Positions 41,601 to 53,600 of a stretch of DNA of 64,000 bases are shown in pieces (position 1 is the first letter of the stretch; every line of letters starts with the position of its first letter). The translations under genes and the position numbers were made by a program. The notes beneath the pieces were generated by a model that worked only from the letters and a program-made list of their open reading frames with translations, ran no database searches and was not told where the DNA came from. The DNA is taken from assembly GCA_963457665.1 (NCBI GenBank), contig OY735211.1:39286217-39350216 (forward strand), in the 5' to 3' direction. This stretch comes from Thysanoteuthis rhombus (taxonomy: Eukaryota; Mollusca; Cephalopoda; Oegopsida; Thysanoteuthidae).

Positions 41601-44600
41601 GGGTATTTTCAAAACCTAATTCATTAAGAACTTTCCTAATTTTTTATAGAGATTATGGAAAAAATTGCTAAACAGAGAAATAAACAAAAAACTTTCTCTA
41701 AACCCCTTCCCACTGTTATAGACAGATCAAGACTGAGAGGGAGATATCTTTCAAATAATAATAATGATGCCATCTCCACTCTCTCTGAGAATGTTAACAA
41801 GTATCAGCAGCAGGCAGGCAGATATAGCTAAAAGTGAGAACCAAAGAAAGTATGAATTTGCATTGAAAATTGAACTCCCTCCCAAAAACCATATTTGAGG
41901 TTTCATTTTCAAAAAACTTATGCCTCCCAGGAGCACCCACAGAAATTTTCATGGAGTAACATCAAGTAGTTTTTTTTCGGTAGACTGTCACAAACAGGCA
42001 GACATATGGAAAGACGGACAGACATTTGGAGAATTATGATTAGATTTGCATGTGAAAGAGTAGTTGATATGGAAAAAATATTCTAACGCAAAAAATAGAA
42101 CAAATACTGTCCCTTAGTTTGACAGCACTACTGGATACACAACATTAGTGCTTCTCCCAGTGGTAGCCAGTCTGAAAAATCTGTGAGCAGATCCAATCCT
42201 ATAACAACTGATACAGACCTGATCATGGAAAAGTCATGGAGAAGCCCAATTACAGCCAGTGAATTGTCGTAGAGCCTTATTAAAATTTTTGTCTGAAAAC
42301 ATTCTCCAGGGTTGCCCAACTTTTTACAGATAGAAAGGCAAAATCTTTTAGTCCCTGAAGATTGGCAGTAAAAAGCAACATTAACCCAAAATTGACATAT
42401 GCTGTCCTCCAATGACCTTGGATATCAGCACCACTTATCTCATCATTTTTCTGACCAAGTTAACCCTATATTTCAAATTACCTCCAGGAATATATTTGTT
42501 TGGCTGCAATACGGCTAAAAAAAATGCTATTCTTATCTCGATTTTACCTCTGTTGACCTCCAATGATTCTAGAAGTCAGCACTACCTACCCTATAATCTA
42601 TTTCTGCCTAGGTGTTAACCTCACATACTAATTTTCTTCCAAAAGTGTAATTACTTGGGTACAAAATGGCTTAAGTTACCTAAATCCCAAATTGACCTCT
42701 GGTGAACGTCAATGAATCTAGAGATCAGCACCATCTATCAAATTGAAGTTAACTGTATCCACTCTAGCATTCATAAAGTAAAAAACATTTTGGTACTTCA
42801 TAGCAAATTCTATGTTGTATAATAAATTGCTTCAGTTGGCTAGAAATGACCTCTGTTGACCTCCTTCATCAACCTCATATTGCCTATGACCTTCACTGCA
42901 TAAAGATGTACCCTTATGCCAAATTTCAGCATCCTAGGTGAAAATTGTGGCTAGTAATGATCAGAAATTATATCTGTTGACCTCAAATGACCCCTGAGGT
43001 CAATAGCACATTGTCCAATTGTTTTGCCACCCCTATACCAAATTTCAGTTCTAAAGATGCAAAATTATGACCATAATCTTAGGATATTGGCTAAAAATGA
43101 CTAGAAAAGACCTCTGGTGACCTTGAATGACCTCTGAGGTCAACATAGCATGTGATCTTGGGAGAAAATGTATCCAATTGGCTAATTTTAGTATCCTTGG
43201 TGCAAAATTATAGCCCAAAACATCGAAATTAGCTATGATAATAAATAAATAACTAGAAATGACCTCTGGTGACTTTGAATGATATCCAAGGTCAACATCA
43301 TATTTCCTACAACCTTTGCCATGGAAAAAAATTCTTGTATATCAAATTTTAGATCTGCTGGTGCAAAATTGTGGCCAAAAACTTATCTAAAAATTACCTT
43401 TGTGACCTTGAATGACCTCCAAGGTCAAGTGACGATCTTCACTGTGAGATGTATCATTATGCACCTTTGGTGGGAAATTGTGACTATGAATAACCTTTGA
43501 GTTCAACCTCAAATAACCTATGTCAAAAGTTTCCAGTGAGTCTTCTTGCCAAATATTAGATCAATCGGCTTTGTAGTTTTAGCATAATAGAGGTATGGAC
43601 AAATAAATAGAAGGCTCAAATATTAGAATAGATAATAGAATAAAATAGTCATATGACTTACAGCCAAAATCCATAGGTTTGTACAAGTATAACGGTGCAT
43701 TGTTGACAAAAACTTCATTGCAGCTATCAATAATAATATTAGTATCGCAAACTGTAATATTCAATGTCTGTAAGAAAAATGTGTGTAGCAAAAGAGAAAA
43801 GAGAACAAATGATAAATTTTCTGTGATGTATGATTGTTATATCATAACATTCACAATCTCATTTTATTACAAACTTTTAATTGCTTTCATTAGCTCTGTT
43901 AAGCTATTTCACATGGACCAATCCATAATAACTTTCAGGTTATAACAGGAATCGGGCAAAACAGATATACAAGCACACAATTATACAATTAAAAATACTT
44001 ATTTGCATAAATGGCCTTTATGGACAGATAAAAAATATTCATTTCTGATAATATCAAAAAAAATTTAAATCATGCAATTTTACAAAAGATTATGATACCA
44101 TCCCCACAGTTCTGATGATTTACGTGTATTCACTGTTTTGAATATGCAGATATTACTCTTTATCATTCTTACATAATAAAATATAACAAATTTGAAAATA
44201 ATAGCATTAAGATTGACTGATCAAATAAATAGAATCATTTGAAAAATGAAACATTACCAATGTAATTACTATGTAATTATATATAAAAATTCAATTAGAT
44301 TTACAGCTGATAGTTATGAAATAGATACCAAATATTCCAACAATCGATTAATAGACTTTTCGAAGTAGTACTTACCCTAATACAATCAAAAAGTGATGTA
44401 CATTTAGCTAAGTTCACTTTGATAGTCCACAGAGGAAACTCATCTTTTTGTCCATTATCATTATGGTAAGCAGCTGCCAAAGTGTATGAGTCAGTACCCT
44501 CAAAAGTAAAATACTTGTTCGCAAAGCTTATCAAAGCATTGTTTCCCAGCAAGTGGCAAGTATTCTGGTCATAAACTGAAAAATGATTATTTTAAAAATA

Positions 44601-47600
44601 AAATATTATTAATACTAACATTGCTAGAAAGATTCAGTACTTACAAATGGAACATTACTTTATTAAATTTCTTTCACACAATATCCTTATTTTGTCTCTC
44701 TTATGTTCATGTTTCCTGGGCTGTTTTTATTATCTTCTGGTAATTTTGAAATCATGAGTAACCAAATTTTACATATACAACCAGAAACTGGAACTCATTG
44801 CGGTAGCTCAATAGTAATATGAATACTCAAAATACAGAAACCAATGACTATCATTTTGAAACCACAGATTTGTGAAAGCTAGATTATTTTACTACAAGGT
44901 TGGTGTAAAAAATTGCGGTTTTTGTAATTTTAAACTTTGATGCTTATTTTTGAATAAAATGTATTTTAACTATGTTCATGGAATATGCCATTTTAAAGAG
45001 TGAATTTCACTATTTATTCTGGCTTGTTTGGGGCTGTCAAATCAAAGATGGAAAAAAAACAAAATCAAGGAATTCTGTAAAGCAGCAGAAACTGCTCACA
45101 ATATCAACCAAGTATTTGGCCAGGTGACCATAAACTAACTTACAGCTCAACATTGGTTCTAAAATTTTTAAGTGGAGACGAGAGCCTTGAAGACGAGAAG
45201 AGTTGAAAACATTTTCCTGTTATTGACAACATCTAGTTGAGGGCTATTAGTGAGGTGGACACACATAAAATAACTTGAGAGGCTGCGGAGGAACTAAATG
45301 TTGACCATCTAATAGTTGTTCAACATTTGCACCAAGTTGGAAAAAGCAAAAAAGCAAATGTGTGCCACATGAGCTGAACCAAAATCAAGAAATTTCTGTT
45401 ACAAAGTCTGCTCCTCACTTCTTTTACGCAACAAAAACAATCCATTTCCTGTGCCGTGGCTGGTAAAGGTGAAGTACCAAAACACCTTGCCAAACCAAAC
45501 CTGCATCAAAAGAAGATTATGGTCACTGTTTGGTGGGCAGCAAGTGGAATCATCCACTATATCTTTGTGAATCCTGGCAAAACCATCACAGCAAAGAAGT
45601 ATTGACAGGAAATCAACAAAATACACCAAAAATACATATGTCCAATATTGGCCAATCGAAAAGGACCTATTCTACTCCATGACCACCTCCAATTGCATGT
45701 GGTATGAATGATTCAACAGAAATTATACAAACTAGACTACAAAACTCTACCTCACTCATCTTACTCCTAAGATCTCCCTCCAAATGACTACCTCTTTTGA
45801 AGCATTTTAACCACTTCAAGGGAAGATCTTAAATAACTGAGCTGCAGCTCAAAACTCTTTCAAAGAATCCATTGGTTTCAGGACCCTAGGTTTCTATGTT
45901 TCAAGAATAAATGAACTTGTTTATTAGTTGTCAAAAATGAGTAGATTCTGAGGGTTCATATTTCAATTAATAACTTCTATTGTAAGCTGAGATACATTGC
46001 TTTGAAGTAGATGGTGAAAAAAACATAATTATTTTTGCATCAACCCAATACATTTTCTGAAAAAAATGAAATTTGGAATAAAATTTGAAATGTAAAAACC
46101 ACAGCATGAAAAAATATTTAAGATAAACTCCTGAATACTAACTTGGCTTTTTAGTCATTGATCAGCAGTATTTTTTAATTTTATGATCTAAATTTTTTCA
46201 CTTCAAATGTTCATCAGTCCTCTATCAACAATATTTAAAATGATATTTACATCCCAGACACATTTGAAATAAAAGTTGTCGTGTACAACATATTTGATTC
46301 CTAAGATAAGTACTATCCTCATAAACGTCATTTAATAGATTTGTGTTTGAATATATGATTTTAGAGATTGTTGTCTTATAGAATTTAGAGACAGTACTTT
46401 AGTAGATAAGCTATGCCCGAATTGAAACAGTCTTTGGAAGAATAACATTCTTTATGGCTTAATAATAAGACCATGAATTCTAATTATTATTGATATGATC
46501 AAATTCCAAATCATTTGAATAACAATTTTATTATTATTGCTGTGTAAATTTTATTTAAACACTATCTCTAGATTCTAAAATGAATCATTCAAGATAACCA
46601 AAAGTATATATTTCATAGCAAAATATTTTCAAAATGGTATTTTAACTGATTTAGCTTCCATATGTTAGGGTTGATAAAGAGGAAATAATATATTATTTAA
46701 CATTTAAAAGATTTGTTATCCTTGTGCTTATACAGTATTGAAAAGCAAAGCATGAAAAAAAAATATCAAATAGTAGTGTTAATTGAAATAATACTCAGAC
46801 AAATTTTACCAAAAATGAATCTTTCTTTATGGATAAAGATTTCAATGTAAGTACAGTAAACTCTCGTGATAATGAATCAATTGGGAGCAAAGGGTTGTTG
46901 TTAAAGCCTAAAGTTTGTTATACCCAATGGTTGTCTGTCGTTTAGTAAAGAAAAAGCAAATTCAGAAGTTAGCCAAAATTAGTGAATATCATTCAGTAAA
47001 TCTAAAGGCAGTTCATTTGCACCTCATTCTATTTTCCTCCTCACCTTATATAATTCGGTAAATAAGAAGAAAGTTTGTGACGCTATCCAAGTTTCTTTTG
47101 TAGTATTAAGCTCAAGATCAAAGTATAATATTTGTTCTTCCCACGTCAGCTACCAAAAACAATTAAAGTACAACCATGATAATGTATGAAATTGGAAACA
47201 GGAAATTAATGCTATGTTTCATGACGCAAGAACAGATACGATACTTTGATCTTAATCTAAAGGCTACAAAAGGCTGGACCATGAAACTAGGATAATGCCA
47301 TTGTAGTGGCTCCTTTATTTTTTAATTGAAATTAAATATAAATGAAATTGAATATTAGCTTTAGCTACAAAATCCCAAGTTCAACTACATATACAAAACG
47401 TCATTTTCTCCGTTGACTCCCTATAAAAGCCCTGAATACTCATGTTCACTCATTCATTTGCTCCAGCACTCTTAGGTACTTACTCTCTCTTTCTCTCTCT
47501 TCCTTTCCTGTTCTCAAGGATCAGTATCATTTCGCTGGCCTTCTGGCCAGTCCAAACTTTATCGTTTTTTCCATTGTGACCAATCACTGTTCAAAACATT

Positions 47601-50600
47601 GCTCATTTTATTTCATATTTTTATGTCGAGGTATCTCTCATACGCTCAGCTATTCAATCATGTCCACTTTTCTAACTTGAAACGCATATACACCTCTATT
47701 TCTCATGAATGAAATGGTGATGCCTTCACTGCACAAGTCATGATTATCCATCTTCTAATTTTCCTTTCAACAGGGAGCACCCATGTGTTTTCTGTGACTT
47801 GAATAGTCAGTCCATCGAGTGTTTTTCAGCATCTGAGAATGGCCCCCAAGTTGTTCAAAAGAGATCACAGTCTCCATGAGCATTTCTTGGTCATCTCCAA
47901 GCCTTATTGATTCAAAGCATTTGTCACCTCCACTTCATTAACACACAACGATTACTACTACTATTTAGCACAGAGCTCATACCTTTAGCTTAATTAAATT
48001 TTCCTCAGCTACGTAGCTATAAGTTTACACTGCCTCTTCTATCACGGATCCAATCTCCTAAACAAACAGGTAACTTCCTTTCATGATCGATCGTATTAAC
48101 GCTTCCTTTACCTGTATCTTCTTTCAGTTTTATATTGATATAAATGTGACTTTATTAAGTGTACATTTTATTTGTTTGTCTAAACATGTGTACATGTCAT
48201 TATCAAAATTACGAACTTCGTTTGATCTCTGCATCCCTACTCATACTTGGCAAACATGTTCTCCATTCTGTCATGGCATCTATCGTACCCCTCTCACCTT
48301 CAAAATTTCCAGTGACGTCAGCGTGTAGTGCTAAAAACCAAACTTGTGGAAACAAAATCCTTTGTCCTCCACAACTACACATTCTCATCGCTACATAGAA
48401 CTCCAACTACATCACTACTCTCAATCAAACAATATAGGAACCATAAAACCAATACCATGTTTGTTATGGTCCACATGTTTTGTGTAGTGACCACCTGAAT
48501 AATACGTACAGAAATAGGACATATTTAGAGTTATCTACCCTTGGCAGTGATCTACCTGCTATGCCTAACACACGGAGAAGACCCCTAAAGGAATGGTAAA
48601 TTCTTTGTCGCTTCCTCCCTGACGTCACACAGAACTACAAATAAGATAACCAATTGTTATCTTTATGGTATTTAAGCTTTTGGCGAAAATTTTTTTCTCT
48701 CTCTCTGTTCTGACAGCCTTGAAAGTAAGCTTGCATTTTTGCTCCCTCCATTAGTTAGGGTAGTTTTGACACACACCTAGTTTTTGCATACACACCTTCA
48801 AATACATTAAGTAATTCTTTCTTTTTCCCAAAAGAACTTTCCTTCTCCATCTCAGAGACCACATTGCAACAAAGCTAAGCACTCTCTTTGTAGTCAGGAC
48901 AGACTTTCAAAGAAAACATTCAAGTGGTTATACATTAAGTGAACAAAAACTGACGGTCATCCCAAAACTTTATCTTACATTTCTTAAGTGACATTCTCTT
49001 TTCTACATTCTTTGCTTCACCTCATCATCACCGTGGTAGATCTTACCACACAACTTTGTGTCTGCAGAGAACTCCTGCCTTTCTTTTTTAATTCCTACAA
49101 GAATCAAAACTTATGATTATTATTGTTAACTTTTTTGTTAGTCCTTTTTCTTAGTTTGCCAACAATCAAACTAACTGTGTACTGACCTTGTTTTTGTGTT
49201 TAAACATTGAACACTTTATTTTCTAGAATTTATCTTCATAGATCTATCTTGATAATTCATCCAGAGGCTAATATTCTTAGCCATCCAATATTGGTAAATT
49301 TGAAATCAGTTTGAATAGATCCACATGTTCATTAAAGCTAAAATCCATTATATAGAGGTTCATTATCGCGGGAGTTCACTGTATTGTTAAATCATTAATC
49401 TGACTATAAAGGATATGACTAGGAAATATAACTCAATAAACTAAACTATTGAAAACATTTTTTTCTAAACCTAATATTACAAAAAGAAAATATGAACTCA
49501 CCCTTTTCACAATTAGGACCTCCATAACCACTGCAGCACTTCTGAACTATCTTGAGCTTTGACCTACAAACAAAATAGACAACTCACAAATGGCTGATCA
49601 GTTTAGATGATATTTTTATCAAATTCTTTATTATTTCACAGTAAATACTTCAAATTCATACATAGGAAATTTATAGTTTTCTTTAGCTGGAAGAATTGAT
49701 GAAACAATGTAAAATAAAAAAAGTCACATGTCTTGATCACAAATTCTTTTATGGAATTAAATGCTGGGTGGGATTTTGCAGAAAAAAAAATTCTTTAATC
49801 AAAGCTTCCACTGTATTTTCTAGGCAGTGGGATCATTGTTCTCATACATTAGGAGGGAGAGGGAAATGTGTTCCCATACTTCTTCTATCAGATATTGGCA
49901 TTCAAAATTGATTGTCTAATCTATATAGAATTTACATATTTCTATTTTTCACAGTATTGAATTAATCAAGTTTATTTTCTCTTGTTATGAAACAAGCAGC
50001 CTTCTGATCTTTCAACTGAAACTTCTACCTGGACAAGGCTTGGTGAAACATTGACTATAAAATGTTCATTGTATGCACTCATAAGTCACATATTCTGCCA
50101 TCTAGACTACCACTAAAATATCTCATACACCAAGTTTGATGTAGGAAACTGCATAAGCAAACTAGCCACAAATACTTATCACTCAAACCTGCAGTCAAAT
50201 AATATCAAAATCTGCTATAATGATTTGGTGGTTACTCGTGGTGTAGTTCTTTGGGAACATGTGGGAACAGATTCAACTTACTCTTTGGGGGAGTGGGAAC
50301 AACATTCCCTCACTCCATATACTATCAAAATTCTCTATTTGAGAAATTCACTAATAAGAAAAATCTGACAGTTTATGTCCAAATACTAACCCCATATGGC
50401 CTCAAAACGTCTCTGAAATTAATTATGTTTCAAAAATGTTAGGCAGCCTTGCATTCCCATACTCCTTGTTTTAGCACTACACCACAAGGTCTTCTTTAAA
50501 CTTTTGAATTTGTTGTCCCTCATTCGTATATTCATATTTTCTGCTATTCTTTTTCATGATTCATGTTTAGTACATTGGTCACCCAAAAATATACTTTCAA

Positions 50601-53600
50601 GCAATACATTCAAACTGTTCAAAATTGTTTAATATTTCTCAGTGAGTTTTTTTAAAATAGATTTTTTATAAGCAACATTGAGAAACTTCATTATCAATAG
50701 GAATGAGGAAAAATGATAAGTTATACAGAAAATCAGACCATATAGGGAACAGGCACCCTAGAATTGATTGAATTGAAAAAGAAGGCATTTTGACTCTTCA
50801 CAAGATCATATCACCTTGTATGTCTCCAGTCTTACAAGCATAAACAAATACAATTTGCTTGACTTATTTTGAATTTTAGTTTATTTTCAATATTAGATGA
50901 TGCATTATAACACAATATTTTCTTTATTAATTTTGACTAGTTTTTACCTTCATCTTGAATTTTAGTTGCTTTTTATCGCAACTTTGACTCTGACCATAAT
51001 TCTATAGCAATCAGTATTTATTTCTGATTGGGCTGTTTATTCGTTGACATGAAAATTAAGATGAAGGTAAAAACTAGTCAAAATTGATAATAAAAATACA
51101 ATTTGGTTTTACAAACATTCATTACAATGAAATAGAATACAAAGTTGCATATTTTACCACACTGACAATATTTTTGAAGACTTAAATTGGATTCATAATG
51201 ATAAGTATGCATTCCCATTTTTAGTATTGAGTCATCTCCCTTATGGTCTTCTCGTAGGATGGCCAACTGTTTACATTCTGAGTGAATGATAGCCATAGTG
51301 TTTGATTGGGTGAAAGAAACATGTCCAGCCAAGTAATTAAGAGTTTGTAAGTAATCTTCTGTTGTCTGTTTAGTCTGTCATTTATCAACTAACACATAAT
51401 ACCTTGAGTTACTTACCTCTGGAAAAATATCTTTTTATGGTTTTACACGGGTTTTTTAACAAATCATTTATGTATAGATACAGTATAACTTTTGGTAGGA
51501 AAGAAGTTATTTAGAAGAATTTAATAACAGCCCTTTCCCTATGAAATCTGATGTCTTGTTTCTTGGTGAAATGTTTGTTCAAAAGAAATCTCCCCATGAA
51601 TCTTTTCCCTTGAAAGTGCATCAGAGAGTAAAATCAACTCCAAGACATCAGATATTTTTCATTCAAGGATAAAAAAAGTCATAGGAAAAAGGTGATTATT
51701 AAATGTTTGTAAATGAAATTTTTATATTTTATTATTGATTTTGATTAGTTTTTAGCTTCATCTTAATTTTCATGGCATCTAATTAAGAGTCAAAATGAGT
51801 TTTTTTTCTTCAATTTGATCAATTCTGGGGTGCTTGTTCCCTAAATAGTCTAGAAAATCAAATATTATTCAGACTTTTATAATTAGTTATCTAACTATAC
51901 AAATAAAAATTTGGTAATCCTCAAGAAATGGCATGTAAAATGGGAGGTAACTGAAAATTGTTTCCCCTACAAATGTCGCCAATCAAGCAAACTTATAGCT
52001 AACACTGTAGAGTTTTAAGTTATGGTCACATAATGTTTTTACAAAAAAATCTTTTTAATTAAATAAATAGAATGTACCAAAATTTTGAAAATAAAACACT
52101 TAACCTATTGGTTGCAAATGACTGAAATTCCAGTCGTAGTAGGTCAATGAAAAACTTAGCCTTTTCCCTCCTATTTTGGCCCACAGACTCAGAGCCAAAC
52201 CACAGTTGTCTTGTGATCATTCAAGACAAGAAGATGATTTCTCCAATAACAACAGAGAGAAACAACTTTATTCTATAAGAAACATGATTATCTAAAAGTT
52301 GTTTTTTTCTGTTGTTATTGAAGAAATTACTTACCTATCTTGTTGAGAACTGGCTCTGTGTCTGTGGGCCAAAGTGGGGGGGGTGAATTCAAGTCAGGGG
52401 ATTAAGTGCTTTATTTTGAAGATTTTTACCATTTTATTCATTTGATTCAAAGAAAATTTTTTTTTAAATTACTTGACCATAACTTGAAACTTTACACTGT
52501 TAGCCAAAACTTAGCCTGACAGGCAACATTTACAGGGAAAACAATTCTCAGTTCATTTTGACAGAGTTGCCTCCTATTTTACATACCATTTCTCAAGGAT
52601 AACCAAAATTTTTAATATACTAGAGAGAATTTTTTACAATATAAACTGATTGAAAGCATCATCTCAACTATCTTATAACCTGTGCTGATTTTTTTATGAT
52701 TGGAAACTAGTAAGATTATCACAATGATATTTGTATCTGTCATCTTGACTTTCAAGTGTAACAATACATATGATATGAATTGAATCAAATTTTTTTTTCT
52801 ATGTACAGCATTTGCTTCATTAAATATCAAATAATCAGAATTAATAATTTCTCAATTATTATGAGATTTACTTGTTTTTTAGAACAGTTGGAGTTAAATT
52901 CTGCATTTACTTTGCAGCTAAAATAATTCAAAATATCATTATTACAGTGCATGCCATCCTAGCTACACCATTATGAAATTTGGCAGATTTGGCAAATTTG
53001 GCAGATTGGAAACTCCAATGCTTACATATGAATAAAAGGGTTCATTTCGGCTTTTTCTTGATTCCATTTTTATTTAGTCAATATAGAAGAATAAATATGC
53101 TTATAAGACCAGTGAACTCGATTTTTTCCATAAGTTTCAGGTATATTTGAATATACATATGTACTACATTTTTTAATCCTATAATATTGCAAAAAATCCT
53201 TTTATACATAAGGAATATTAGTAAACATGGAGCAGTATTATGGCTTGTATAGAATTTCATTACAGAAACATCAATGATTTCTTGGTATTTTTGTTGAGGT
53301 ATTTCAGAGTACCTTTGGTATTGAACAAGCACTTAAAATGTGTGCCTTCATACACAATAGTAAGATAAATTGATGTGATCTTTTAATATATATGATATGA
53401 TAATGTCTTCATGCAGTGTATATCATTATAATACAATATTTGCAATGTTAGCTATCTATCTTCTAGCTATTTTAATTGTTATTGTTATTGTGTGACCTCA
53501 CTGTTTACTTACTGCCGCAGTCAGTGTCTGAGAAAGTTGCAATGAAAAGCAACAAAAATTAAGATGAAAGAAATACTTGTTAAAAGAATTATCAATGGTT

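Larger units (their letters stand above)
37067..43661 (-). other. Intron 5
   Basis: 6.6 kb. Contains a TA run, RTE copy 5 and the satellite. 37067-38410 and 40790-42400 show no further element. 41030-41760 is AT-rich with short homopolymers. Confidence 0.65.
46854..49381. mobile_element. Pogo/Tigger-like MITE carrying nested insertions
   Basis: Ends CAGTAAACTCTCGTGATAAT and (reverse) CAGTGAACTCCCGCGATAAT match at 21 of the first 25 bases. Both ends abut TA (46852-46853 and 49382-49383). Nearly all of the interior is LTR-like repeats E and G, so the original element was well under 1 kb and non-autonomous. Confidence 0.72.
44576..49501 (-). other. Intron 3
   Basis: Made up mostly of the mariner and the nested MITE/LTR-like block. 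46051-46850 has no recognised feature. Confidence 0.65.
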
